In this document: positions 29,195 to 37,468 of the stretch, one piece after another
How positions within the stretch are numbered: position 1 is the first letter of the stretch
Layout: every line of letters starts with the position of its first letter
Assembly (NCBI RefSeq): GCF_000969605.1
Contig: NZ_JZUE01000012.1
Coordinates: 62,001 to 126,000 of the forward strand
Length of the DNA: 64,000 nt
DNA from: Aquincola tertiaricarbonis
GTDB taxonomy: Bacteria > Pseudomonadota > Gammaproteobacteria > Burkholderiales > Burkholderiaceae_C
Direction of reading: 5' to 3'
Translations under genes and position numbers: made by a program
The notes under the pieces: generated by a model
What the model was told of the DNA's origin: nothing
The model's input: the letters and a program-made list of their open reading frames with translations, nothing else
Database searches by the model: none

Positions 29195-30220
29195 TCAGCT
29201 GCTTTCCCGCACCACCAGCTCGAACCCCAGGTCCACCGAGGTCGGGCTCACCGTCTCGCCGCGCATCAGGCGCAGCAGCATCTGCGTGGCCACGGTGCCG
29301 ATCTCGCTGCGCGGCGTGCGCACGGTGGTCAGCGGCGGGTTGGCCAGGTCGCTGCCGGTCAGGTCGTTGAAGCCGGCGATGGCCACGCGCTTCGGCACCG
29401 CGATGCGGTGGCGGGCGGCGGCCAGCAGCGCGCCCTGGGCCAGGTCGTCGTTGCAGAAGAAGATGGCATCCACCGCGGGCTTCTGGGCCATGATCTGCTC
29501 GAACATGCGGCTGCCCAGCGCCAGCGACGAGGGCGCGGGATTCAGCCATTCCAGCCGCGCGTCGTACAGCCCGGCGGCCTGCAGCGCGCGGCGCCAGCCG
29601 TCCAGCCGCTGCATCACCCGCGGGTCGAGTTGGGCGGCGGCGAAGGCGACGCGGCGCCGGCCGCGCTCCAGCAGGTGGCGGGTGAGCGCCGCGCCGGCAT
29701 CGGCCTGCGACAGGCCCACGCTGTACTGCCCCGGCGTGTCCGACGTCTCCATCACATGCACGCAGGGAACGCCGCTCTGCTCGATGAGCGCGCGCGTGCG
29801 CTCGTGGCGGTCGAAGCCGGTGACGATGAGGCCCGCCGGACGGTGCACCAGCTGCTCGCGCAGCAGCTGCTCCTCCTCGCTGGGGTCGTAGTGCGTGATG
29901 CCGATCAGCGTCTGGTAGCCCGCGCGGCGCAGGTGCAGCTGCACCGATTCCAGCAGGTCGACGAACAGCGCATTGGTCAGCAGCGGGATCAGCACCGCCA
30001 CATGGGTGCTGTGGCGCGAGGCCAGCGCCCGCGCCGCGGGATCGGGCACATAGCCGAGCTTCAGCGCCGCCGCCTGCACCCGGGCCACCAGGTCCGGGGC
30101 CACCGCCCGCTCGCCGCGCAGCGCGCGCGAGACGGTGATGGGGCTGACACCGGCGGCCTGCGCCACATCGGCCAGCGTCACGCGGCCGGTGGCTCGGGAA
30201 CGGGCGGCGGGTGGGGTCAT
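29195..30220 (-). CDS. gntR: LacI-family regulator of gluconate use (GntR type)
   Basis: Repressor of 341 residues from ATG 30220 (an ATG at 30232 is equally open; GAGA sits upstream of 30220). The N-terminal helix-turn-helix and hinge are VTLADVAQAAGVSPITVSRALRGE followed by LGYVPDPAARALASRHS. The remainder is a periplasmic-binding-type sensor domain. It is divergent from gluconokinase and a TRAP transporter. Two near-identical palindromes of the LacI type lie in the shared upstream region, so autoregulation and control of gntK-dctQMP are likely. Confidence 0.88.
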   Translation of the reverse strand: MTPPAARSRATGRVTLADVAQAAGVSPITVSRALRGERAVAPDLVARVQAAALKLGYVPDPAARALASRHSTHVAVLIPLLTNALFVDLLESVQLHLRRAGYQTLIGITHYDPSEEEQLLREQLVHRPAGLIVTGFDRHERTRALIEQSGVPCVHVMETSDTPGQYSVGLSQADAGAALTRHLLERGRRRVAFAAAQLDPRVMQRLDGWRRALQAAGLYDARLEWLNPAPSSLALGSRMFEQIMAQKPAVDAIFFCNDDLAQGALLAAARHRIAVPKRVAIAGFNDLTGSDLANPPLTTVRTPRSEIGTVATQMLLRLMRGETVSPTSVDLGFELVVRESS

Positions 30221-30272
30221 CGGCGGTCTCATCAGGGAAAACACGGTGGGCAACACTTCACCCGGCTGCGTA

Positions 30273-30286
30273 GGATAGCGCTATCC
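30273..30286. promoter_or_regulatory. GntR operator 1 (perfect palindrome)
   Basis: GGATAGCGCTATCC is a perfect 14-bp dyad with the central CG pair usual for LacI-family operators, 53 bp ahead of the gntR start. A near-identical copy at 30381 ahead of gntK makes a two-operator arrangement likely. Assignment to this GntR is by context. Confidence 0.7.
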
Positions 30287-30333
30287 AGTTTCATTGCCTC
30301 TCAGGGTCCACCCTGATCCGGCACTCACAACAC

Positions 30334-30367
30334 AAGGCGGTGGCCCCACTCCATGGCACCGCCTTTT
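30334..30367 (+). terminator. terminator-like hairpin in the gntK leader
   Basis: AAGGCGGTG (30334-30342) pairs with CACCGCCTT (30357-30365) around a 14-nt loop, and TTTT ends at 30367. It lies between the two operator palindromes, upstream of gntK. It could be an attenuator for transcripts starting near operator 1. A smaller hairpin, TCAGGG-TCCA-CCCTGA, is at 30301-30316. Confidence 0.45.
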
Positions 30368-30380
30368 AACGCCCAAGACC

Positions 30381-30394
30381 GGACAGCGCTATCC
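30381..30394. promoter_or_regulatory. GntR operator 2
   Basis: GGACAGCGCTATCC differs from operator 1 by a single base, T to C at position 4 of the dyad. It lies 30 bp ahead of the gntK start codon and 108 bp from operator 1. A repressor bound at both could loop the region. Confidence 0.65.
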
Positions 30395-30424
30395 AGCCGC
30401 CCCGGGCAGACAGGCTGACGACAC

Positions 30425-30934
30425 ATGCAGCATTCGATCGTGGTGATGGGCGTGGCCGGTTGCGGCAAGTCCAGCGTCGCCGCCGCGCTGGCGCAGGCCG
30501 AGGGCCTGCCGCTGGTGGAAGGCGACAACTTCCACAGCGCCGAGAGCCGCGACAAGATGAGCCGCGGCATCGCCCTCACCGACGCCGACCGCCAGGGCTG
30601 GCTGGCCACGCTGGGCACGCAGCTGCAGCAGCCGGGCGGGCCCATCGTGCTCACCTGCTCGGCGCTCAAGCGCAGCTACCGCGACCAGCTTCGGGCCGCC
30701 GCCCCCGGCCTGCGGTTTGCCTTCCTGGACATCGGCCGCGACGACTCGCTGCGCCGCGTGGCCCAGCGCGCGGCGTCGCACTTCTTCTCGGCCAGCCTGG
30801 TGGACAGCCAGTTCGCCACGCTGGAATCGCCCGTGGGCGAGCCCGGCGTGCTGCGGCTGGACGCGCTGCTGCCCATCCCGCAACTCGTGCAGCAGCTCAG
30901 CGCCTGGCTGCATGCCACGGAGCCCACCGCATGA
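30425..30934 (+). CDS. gntK: gluconokinase
   Basis: Phosphorylates D-gluconate to 6-phosphogluconate for the Entner-Doudoroff or pentose phosphate routes. At 169 residues it is the usual small P-loop gluconokinase. The Walker A motif MGVAGCGKSSVAAALA is at residues 8-23. The family segments EGDNFHSAESRDKMSRGIALTDADRQGWL and TCSALKRSYRDQLR follow. It overlaps the next gene (ATGA at 30931-30934), which couples it to a TRAP transporter. Confidence 0.96.
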   Translation: MQHSIVVMGVAGCGKSSVAAALAQAEGLPLVEGDNFHSAESRDKMSRGIALTDADRQGWLATLGTQLQQPGGPIVLTCSALKRSYRDQLRAAAPGLRFAFLDIGRDDSLRRVAQRAASHFFSASLVDSQFATLESPVGEPGVLRLDALLPIPQLVQQLSAWLHATEPTA

Positions 30935-31461
30935 CGATTCCCGAGAAGATGGCCGACCCGCAACACGACACGCCGCGGGCCCGGGGCCTCACCCGCTGGA
31001 TCGAGAACGCGATGGCGCTGTGCCTGGGCGTGATGGCGCTGGCGGTGTTCATCAACGTGGTGCTGCGCTACGGCTTCGGCAGCGGCATCAATGCCAGCGA
31101 GGAACTGTCGCGCCTGCTGTTCGTGTGGATGGTGTTCATCGGCGCCACGGCGGCCTACCCGGCCGGCGAGCACATGGCCTTCACCAGCCTGGTGGGCATG
31201 CTGCAGCACAAGCCGGCGGTGTTCAAGGCGATGACGCTGCTGATCCGCCTGCTGGTGATCGCGGCCTGCGTGATGCTGGGCTGGGGCGCCTGGCAGCAGG
31301 TGGTGGTGGGCATGGACAGCCGCAGCGTGGTGCTGCAGTACCCGGTGATGCTGCTGCCGCTGCCCGCGCTGCTGTGCGCGGTGAGCATCGGCGTGATGGC
31401 GCTGATCGAGCTGGTGCGCGGCAGGCCGCTGGACCTCGGCCATTCGGGCGACGTGGAGTAA
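30931..31461 (+). CDS. TRAP transporter small permease (DctQ type)
   Basis: Small membrane subunit of a tripartite ATP-independent periplasmic transporter (176 residues, four predicted helices near residues 25-45, 58-78, 95-120 and 135-160). Family features are NVVLRYGFGSGINASEELSRLLFVWMVFIGAT and the later EHMAF segment. The start overlaps the gntK stop. The contiguous gntR-gntK-DctQMP set suggests gluconate or a related sugar acid as substrate (inference from context). Confidence 0.93.
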   Translation: MTIPEKMADPQHDTPRARGLTRWIENAMALCLGVMALAVFINVVLRYGFGSGINASEELSRLLFVWMVFIGATAAYPAGEHMAFTSLVGMLQHKPAVFKAMTLLIRLLVIAACVMLGWGAWQQVVVGMDSRSVVLQYPVMLLPLPALLCAVSIGVMALIELVRGRPLDLGHSGDVE

Positions 31462-32769
31462 ATGGCGATGTTGAACCTGAGTTCCGAAGGCCTGGCCTTC
31501 ATCGTCTTCTGCGGCGGCATGCTGCTGCTCATGGGCATCGGCATGAACATGGCCCTGGCCCTGGTGCTCACCGGCGCCGGCATGGCCTGGGTGCTGGGCT
31601 TCTGGGACACCCAGCTGCTGGCGCAGAACCTGGTGGGCGGCGTGGACAGCTTCGCGCTGCTGGCGGTGCCCTTCTTCATCCTGGCCGGCGAGCTGATGAA
31701 TTCCGGCGGCATCAGCCGCCGCATCATCGACATGGCGCAGGCCTGGGTGGGCCACATCCGCGGCGGCCTGGGCTACGTGGCCATCGGCGCCGCGGTGCTG
31801 ATGGCCAGCATGAGCGGCTCGGCCCTGGCCGACACCGCGGCGCTGGCCACCATCCTGCTGCCGATGATGCGCCGCCAGGGCTACCCGCTGGGTACCTCGG
31901 CCGGCCTCATCGCCTCGGGCGGCATCATCGCGCCCATCATCCCGCCGTCGATGCCGTTCGTGATCTATGGCGTGACCACCAACACCTCGATCTCGGCGCT
32001 GTTCATCTCGGGCATCGTGCCGGGGCTGTTCATGGGCGCCGGCCTGATCGTGGCCTGGAAGCTGGTGCTGCGCAAGATGACGCTGGCCGAAGGCACCGCG
32101 CTGCCGATGCGCGAGCGGCTGCGCGCCACGGCCAAGGCCTTCTGGGCGCTGCTGATGCCCGTCATCATCATCGGCGGCATGAAGAGCGGCGTGTTCACGC
32201 CCACCGAGGCCGCCGTGGTGGCCGCCTTCTACGCATTGGCCGTGGCCCTGTTCATCCACCGCGAGATGCACATCGCCGAGATGCGCGGCGTGCTGGTGCG
32301 CGCGGCCAAGACCACCGCCATCGTGATGTTCCTGTGCGCCGGCGCGCAGGTGGCCAGCTACATGATCACGCTGGCCGACCTGCCGGGCGTGCTCACCGGC
32401 TGGCTGGGCCCGCTGGTGGACAACCCGCGGCTGCTGATGGCGGTGATGATGATCGTGCTGGTGCTGGTGGGCACGGCGCTCGACCTCACGCCCACCATCC
32501 TGATCTTCGCGCCGGTGATGCTGCCGATCGCGGTCAAGGCCGGCATCGACCCGGTGTACTTCGGCCTGATGTTCATCCTCAACGGCGCCATCGGCCTGAT
32601 CACGCCGCCGGTGGGCACGGTGCTCAACGTGGTGGCCGGCGTGGGGCGCATGCCGCTGCACCAGGTCATCCGGGGCGTGAACCCCTTCCTCATCACCTAC
32701 ACGCTGATCCTGGCGCTGTTCGTGGTCTTCCCGCAGATCGTGATCGCGCCGGTGGCGTGGATGCGCTGA
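31462..32769 (+). CDS. TRAP transporter large permease (DctM type)
   Basis: Large membrane subunit (435 residues, about 11-12 helices) that forms the Na+-coupled transport path of a TRAP system. Diagnostic pieces are SGSALADTAALATILLPMM, GYPLGTSAGLIASGGIIAPIIPPSMPFVIYG and FGLMFILNGAIGLITPPVGTVLNVV. It begins directly after the DctQ stop, with ATG at 31462 or an in-frame ATG at 31468. With DctQ and DctP it completes the transporter next to gluconokinase. Confidence 0.95.
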   Translation: MAMLNLSSEGLAFIVFCGGMLLLMGIGMNMALALVLTGAGMAWVLGFWDTQLLAQNLVGGVDSFALLAVPFFILAGELMNSGGISRRIIDMAQAWVGHIRGGLGYVAIGAAVLMASMSGSALADTAALATILLPMMRRQGYPLGTSAGLIASGGIIAPIIPPSMPFVIYGVTTNTSISALFISGIVPGLFMGAGLIVAWKLVLRKMTLAEGTALPMRERLRATAKAFWALLMPVIIIGGMKSGVFTPTEAAVVAAFYALAVALFIHREMHIAEMRGVLVRAAKTTAIVMFLCAGAQVASYMITLADLPGVLTGWLGPLVDNPRLLMAVMMIVLVLVGTALDLTPTILIFAPVMLPIAVKAGIDPVYFGLMFILNGAIGLITPPVGTVLNVVAGVGRMPLHQVIRGVNPFLITYTLILALFVVFPQIVIAPVAWMR

Positions 32770-32815
32770 TCTTCCCTTCCTCGTCCGCCTGTTTGCATTT
32801 TTCTAGGAGACAACC

Positions 32816-33832
32816 ATGAACATCATCCGTCGCACCCTGCTGGCCGCCGCCTGCGTGGCCACCCTCGTGCCCGCCATCGCCCAGGCGCAGGACATCAAGC
32901 CCCGCCTGATCCGCTTCGGCTACGGCCTGAACGAGCAGAGCAACCAGGGCCGCGCGGCCAAGGTCTTCGCCGACGAGGTGGCCAAGCGCTCGGGCAACAA
33001 GATGAAGGTGCGCGCCATCGGCGCCGCCGCCCTGGGCCCGGACACGCAGATGCAGCAGGCGCTGATCGGCGGCGCCCAGGAGATGATGGTGGGCTCCACC
33101 GCCACGCTGGTGGGCATCACCAAGGAGATGGCGCTGTGGGACACGCCCTTCCTGTTCAACAACGTGAAGGAGGCCGACGCGGTGCTCGACGGCCCGATCG
33201 GCCGCAAGGTGATGGACAAGCTGGAGGACAAGGGCCTGGTGGGCCTGGTGTACTGGGAGAACGGCTTCCGCAACCTGACCAACAGCAAGCGCCCCATCGC
33301 CAAGATGGAAGACCTGGGCGGCGTGAAGCTGCGCGTGATGCAGAACAACGTCTACCTGGACAGCTTCAAGCTGCTGGGCGCCAACGCCGTGCCGCTGCCG
33401 TTCTCGGAGCTGTTCAGCGCGCTGGAGACCAACACGGTGGACGGCCAGGAGAACCCGTACAACACCATCCTGTCGAGCAAGTTCTACGAGGTGCAGAAGT
33501 ACCTCAGCATCACCAACCACGTGTACAGCCCGTGGATCGTGCTGGTGAGCAAGAAGTGGTGGGACGGCCTGAGCAAGGACGAGCAGAAGGTGCTGCGCGA
33601 CGCCGCCGCGGCCAGCCGCGACTTCGAGCGCAAGGACACGCGCGAGGAAGCCGCCAAGGCCCTGGCCGACCTGAAGGCCAAGGGCATGCAGATCAACGAG
33701 GTGCCCGCCACCGAGGCCGCCCGCATGCGCGACAAGCTCACCCACGTGAACGCCAGCATCGGCACCACCGTGGGCATGGACCTGTGGAACGAGACCCAGG
33801 CCGCGCTGTCCAAGCTGCGCGGCGGCAAGTAA
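32816..33832 (+). CDS. TRAP transporter substrate-binding protein (DctP type)
   Basis: Periplasmic solute receptor (338 residues) of the DctP family. A signal peptide ends at AQAQ (about residue 23), followed by a strand RLIRFGYGLNEQSNQGRAAK that opens the mature domain. GLVYWENGFRNLTNSKRPI and the carboxylate-binding region VKLRVMQNNVYLDSFKLLGANAVPLPFSELFSALETNTVDGQENP contain the Arg expected to clamp a substrate carboxylate. AGGAGACA precedes the ATG. Context points to gluconate or another sugar acid. Confidence 0.94.
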   Translation: MNIIRRTLLAAACVATLVPAIAQAQDIKPRLIRFGYGLNEQSNQGRAAKVFADEVAKRSGNKMKVRAIGAAALGPDTQMQQALIGGAQEMMVGSTATLVGITKEMALWDTPFLFNNVKEADAVLDGPIGRKVMDKLEDKGLVGLVYWENGFRNLTNSKRPIAKMEDLGGVKLRVMQNNVYLDSFKLLGANAVPLPFSELFSALETNTVDGQENPYNTILSSKFYEVQKYLSITNHVYSPWIVLVSKKWWDGLSKDEQKVLRDAAAASRDFERKDTREEAAKALADLKAKGMQINEVPATEAARMRDKLTHVNASIGTTVGMDLWNETQAALSKLRGGK

Positions 33833-33893
33833 GCCGCGGGCCCCGCCGCGGGGGCCGCTGAAGGGCCGGCAAGGGGGCCGCGAAGGCGGCACC

Positions 33894-33899
33894 TACAAT
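33894..33899 (+). promoter_or_regulatory. candidate -10 for the 33910 gene
   Basis: TACAAT in CCTACAATCGG ends 10 nt before the ATG at 33910. Transcription would begin within a few bases of the start codon, giving a very short leader. A G/C hairpin lies just upstream at about 33835-33857 after dctP. Confidence 0.4.
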
Positions 33900-33909
33900 C
33901 GGCCCCCTC

Positions 33910-34287
33910 ATGTCCTCGCGGCTATTGGCTCTGTTCCTTTCGTTCGTGCTGTTGTGGTCCGGTGCCACCGCGCATGAACAGCCGCTGATCGTGGTGCCGG
34001 GAGGCACCCCGGCCGCCACCGCGGCCGTGCTGGCGGCGCCCGGCTCCGCCGAGCTGGCGGACGGCTCGGTGGCCGACCATCATCTCGACGACCTGCCCGC
34101 GCAGGCCCTGGCCGACGCCGCGCTGGACGCGCCCGCGCTGCCGCCCGCGGCGCCCCGCATGCCCGCGCCGGCTGCCATGCCCGCGGCACCGCCGCTGTAC
34201 CTGCCCGCCGCCTGGTCGCCCTCGCCGCCCGGCAGCCTGCACCGCCCGCCGCGGCAGGCCCCTGCACACCCGCCGGCCACGCGCTGA
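33910..34287 (+). CDS. small secreted Ala/Pro-rich protein
   Basis: Predicted 125-residue exported protein, function unknown. The start ATG is followed by a clean signal peptide (LLALFLSFVLLWSGATAHE). The mature part is Ala/Pro-rich and of low complexity (ADAALDAPALPPAAPRMPAPAAMPAAPP), with a basic Pro-rich end. No domain is recognised. Third-position GC is high, but the low complexity makes it hard to prove it is translated; the signal peptide and the TACAAT element support a real gene. Confidence 0.55.
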   Translation: MSSRLLALFLSFVLLWSGATAHEQPLIVVPGGTPAATAAVLAAPGSAELADGSVADHHLDDLPAQALADAALDAPALPPAAPRMPAPAAMPAAPPLYLPAAWSPSPPGSLHRPPRQAPAHPPATR

Positions 34288-34387
34288 GCGCCGCCCGGCG
34301 GCGGCGGCCCCACGGCCCCGCCCTTGCCCCTGACTCCCTACCCGCTCCCGCACCCCGGCGCCGCCACTGGCGCCCACACCACGCACC

Positions 34388-35707
34388 ATGGAAATCGCCA
34401 TACTTTTCGCCCTCATCGTGCTCAACGGCCTGTTCGCCATGTCGGAGATCGCGCTGGTCACCGCACGCAAGGCCCGCTTGCAGAAGCTGATCGATGAGGG
34501 CGACCAGGCCGCCGTGGCGGCCGTCAAGCTGGGCGAGGACCCGACCCGGTTCCTGTCCACCATCCAGATCGGCATCACCTCCATCGGCGTGCTCAACGGC
34601 ATCGTGGGCGAGGCCGCGCTGGCCGCGCCGCTGGCCACCTGGCTGGCCGGCATCGGCATGCCGCCGCCCTATGCCGGCTACGTGGCCACCGGGCTGGTGG
34701 TGGTGCTGATCACCTACTTCTCCATCGTGGCCGGCGAGCTGGTGCCCAAGCGCATCGGCCAGAGCAGCCCCGAGACGCTGGCCCGGCTGGTGGCCCGGCC
34801 GATCCACCTGCTGGCGGTGGCCACCAAGCCCTTCGTGGTGCTGCTGTCGGTGTCCACCCGCAGCCTGCTGAAGCTGCTGGGCGTGAAGGAGACCAGCGGC
34901 AGCCCGGTGACGGAGGAGGAGATCCACGCGATGCTGGCCGAAGGCACCACCGCCGGCATCATCGAGACGCAGGAACACGCGATGCTGCGCAACGTGTTCC
35001 GGCTGGACGACCGCCAGATCGGCTCGCTGATGGTGCCGCGGGCGGACGTGGTGGTGCTGGACGTGGACCTGCCCTTCGAGGCCAACCTGGCGCGGGTGGA
35101 AGAGTCGGACCATGCGCGCTTCCCGGTGGTGCGCGGCGGGCTGGACAACGTGCTGGGCATCGTCAACGCCCGCCAGTGGCTGACGCAGGCCCTGCGCGGC
35201 GGCGAGCGCGAGCTGGCCCGCCAGCCGCTGCAGGCGCCGCTGTACGTGCCCGAGACCATCACCGGCATGGAGCTGCTGGACAACTTCCGCCAGTCGGACG
35301 TGCAGATGGCCTTCGTCATCGACGAGTACGGCGAGGTGCAGGGCATCACCACGCTGCAGGACCTGATCGAGGCCATCACCGGCGAATTCCGCCCGCGCGA
35401 CCCCGAGACCTCCTGGGCGGTGCAGCGCGAGGACGGCAGCTGGCTGCTGGACGGCCACATCCCGGTGCCCGAGCTGAAGGACCGGCTGGACCTGGCCGCG
35501 GTGCCCGAGGAGGAGCGCGGCCGCTACCACACCCTCAGCGGCATGATGATGCTGCTGTCGGGCCGGCTGCCCAAGGTGGCCGACGTGGTGGACTGGGAGG
35601 GCTGGCGCTTCGAGATCGTGGACATGGACGGCAAGACGATCGACAAGGTGCTGGCCAGCCGCCTGGAGGAAGCGCCCGACGATCCGGAAGGCCAGACCGT
35701 GGGCTGA
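34388..35707 (+). CDS. CNNM/HlyC-CorC family membrane protein with CBS pair
   Basis: Integral membrane protein (439 residues) of the hemolysin III-like / CorC/TlyC group, linked to Mg2+ or Co2+ export and homeostasis. The DUF21 domain (residues 1-195) has helices near 3-23, 65-90, 98-125 and 140-160, with the signature FLSTIQIGITSIGVLNGIVGE. Two CBS domains (about 205-335) include TLQDLIEAITGEF, and a C-terminal CorC/HlyC transporter-associated domain follows (SWLLDGHIPVPELKDRL). It stands alone, convergent with the TyrR-like regulator gene. Confidence 0.92.
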   Translation: MEIAILFALIVLNGLFAMSEIALVTARKARLQKLIDEGDQAAVAAVKLGEDPTRFLSTIQIGITSIGVLNGIVGEAALAAPLATWLAGIGMPPPYAGYVATGLVVVLITYFSIVAGELVPKRIGQSSPETLARLVARPIHLLAVATKPFVVLLSVSTRSLLKLLGVKETSGSPVTEEEIHAMLAEGTTAGIIETQEHAMLRNVFRLDDRQIGSLMVPRADVVVLDVDLPFEANLARVEESDHARFPVVRGGLDNVLGIVNARQWLTQALRGGERELARQPLQAPLYVPETITGMELLDNFRQSDVQMAFVIDEYGEVQGITTLQDLIEAITGEFRPRDPETSWAVQREDGSWLLDGHIPVPELKDRLDLAAVPEEERGRYHTLSGMMMLLSGRLPKVADVVDWEGWRFEIVDMDGKTIDKVLASRLEEAPDDPEGQTVG

Positions 35708-35723
35708 AGGCGCGCCCGGCGCC

Positions 35724-37262
35724 TCAGCCCGGAATGCCGTACTTGCGCAGGCGCTGCGCAATGGCCGAGTGCGAGGTGCCCAGCCGCTCGGCCAGCCGGC
35801 GCGTGGAGGGGTACTGCGGCCACAGCCGCTGCAGCAGCGCACGCTCGTAGCGCGAGACCGCGTCGTCCAGGCTGGTGACGCCGTCGTCGTCGGTGGGCGG
35901 CGGCGCGGCGGTGGCGGCATCGGCCAGCTCCAGGTCGCCCGCGTCGATCACGGCCGCATCGGTCATGGTCACCGCGCGGAAGATCACGTTCTGCAGCTGC
36001 CGCACATTGCCATGCCAGGGGTTGCCCAGCAGCGCCTGGGTGGCTGCGCGGCTCAGGCGTGCCGGCGGCCGACCGGCCTGGGTGCAGGCCCGCTCCAGGA
36101 ACACCTGGGCCAGCACCAGGATGTCCTCGGTGCGCTCGCGCAACGGCGGCACGGCCAGCTGCAGCACGTCGATGCGGAACAGCAGGTCCTGCCGGAAGCT
36201 GCCGGCGGCCACCATGTCCTCCAGGTGGCGGTGGGTGGCGCTGATCAGCCGCACGTCGGCCCTGATTTCGCGGTCGCCGCCCACGCGGCGGAAGCTGCCG
36301 TCGTTGAGGAAGCGCAGCAGCTTGGCCTGCAGGTACAGCGACATCTCGCCGATCTCGTCCAGGAACAGCGTGCCGCCATCGGCCAGCTCCAGGATGCCGG
36401 GCCGCCCGCCGCGCAGGCCGCCAGTGAAGGCGCCGGGCGCGTAGCCGAACAGCTCGCTCTCGGCCAGGCTCTCGGGCAGCGCCGCGCAGTTCAGCGCGAA
36501 GAAGGGCTGCGCCTGGCGGCGGCTGCCGGCATGGCAGGCATGGGCCACCAGTTCCTTGCCGGTGCCGGTCTCGCCGCGGATCAGCAAGGGCGCGTCCACC
36601 GAGGCCATGCGCGCCGCCCGCTGCTTGAGCTGGCGGATGGCGGCGGAGCGGCCGAGCAGCGTCTCGAAGCCGCCAGCGCTGTAGTTCTGCAGCGCGCTCA
36701 GGCGCTCGCCCAGCCGCTGCGGCGCATGCAGCGTGAGCACCGCGCCGGCCACGCCGCCGCCGGGCTCATGCAGCGCCACCGTCTCCATCAGGAAGGCCTG
36801 GCCGCCCACCTGCACTTCGGCCACCGGCAGCTTGTAGCCGTGGTCCACCAGGGATTGCGCCAGCTGCGCGTCGCCGGTGAGCTGCTGCAGCGACAGCCCC
36901 TGCAGCGCGGGCAGCTCCAGCCCGCTGGCCTGCGCCGCCGCCGGATTGGCCACCACCACGCTGCCTTGGGCATCCACCGCCAGCACAGGATCGGCCAGCG
37001 ACGACAGCAGCGCATCCAGGTACAGCCGGCGGCGCGCGCCGGGCAGCATCTGCAGCTCCTGCACCTGCTGCACGCCCGGCACCTCGGCCAGCAGCGCCTT
37101 GCGCAGCGCCGGCCAGGCCTTGGCCAGCAGGCCCGGCGCCTCCAGGTAGATGTGCGGCGGATCGACCTCCACCGCCACCACGTCCAGGCCGCGGGCGGCC
37201 AGCACCGCCAGGATCTGCTGGGCGATGCCGACGCGGTCGATGAAGGTGATTTTCAGGCGCAT
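35724..37262 (-). CDS. TyrR-like sigma-54-dependent regulator of dadA
   Basis: Transcription activator of 512 residues with TyrR/PhhR architecture: ACT-like N-terminus (residues 1-75), PAS domain (80-190), AAA+ domain (200-435) and a TyrR-type C-terminal helix-turn-helix (TRRLAERLGTSHSAIAQRL). Walker A is GETGTGKE at 230-237 and Walker B is GGTLFLDEIGE near 296-306. The sigma-54-contact loop reads GAFTGG rather than GAFTGA, at 277-282. It is divergent from dadA, whose upstream region has a strong -24/-12 promoter. It probably senses an amino acid and activates D-alanine catabolism. Confidence 0.88.
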   Translation of the reverse strand: MRLKITFIDRVGIAQQILAVLAARGLDVVAVEVDPPHIYLEAPGLLAKAWPALRKALLAEVPGVQQVQELQMLPGARRRLYLDALLSSLADPVLAVDAQGSVVVANPAAAQASGLELPALQGLSLQQLTGDAQLAQSLVDHGYKLPVAEVQVGGQAFLMETVALHEPGGGVAGAVLTLHAPQRLGERLSALQNYSAGGFETLLGRSAAIRQLKQRAARMASVDAPLLIRGETGTGKELVAHACHAGSRRQAQPFFALNCAALPESLAESELFGYAPGAFTGGLRGGRPGILELADGGTLFLDEIGEMSLYLQAKLLRFLNDGSFRRVGGDREIRADVRLISATHRHLEDMVAAGSFRQDLLFRIDVLQLAVPPLRERTEDILVLAQVFLERACTQAGRPPARLSRAATQALLGNPWHGNVRQLQNVIFRAVTMTDAAVIDAGDLELADAATAAPPPTDDDGVTSLDDAVSRYERALLQRLWPQYPSTRRLAERLGTSHSAIAQRLRKYGIPG

Positions 37263-37401
37263 CGTGGGTGGAATGAATTCATGACAGCGGAACGATTTCG
37301 TGACGCTATCTTACGCTGCGCACACAGGAAGCGTATGCGAATCGATACACCCGGCGCAGGCCCAGAGGGCCAAGTGCTTGATGCAGCGGCACTTTCGTCG
37401 C

Positions 37402-37417
37402 TGGCACGGCGCTTGCG
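37402..37417 (+). promoter_or_regulatory. sigma-54 (-24/-12) promoter of dadA-alr
   Basis: TGGCACGGCGCTTGCG matches the RpoN consensus TGGCACG-N4-TTGC exactly, with the invariant GG at 37403-37404 and GC at 37415-37416 separated by 10 nt. Transcription would start near 37428, about 40 nt ahead of the dadA ATG. The divergent gene encodes a sigma-54 activator. Confidence 0.88.
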
Positions 37418-37468
37418 CCTGCCCATGGCATGACGCCGGGTGGCCGGCGCAAGAACAAGGTGCGGCGC

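Noticed and set aside
33835-33858. G/C hairpin after dctP as an intrinsic terminator
   Set aside because: The stem GCGG..CCGC with CCCC/GGGG is strong, but no T tract follows; left unassigned.
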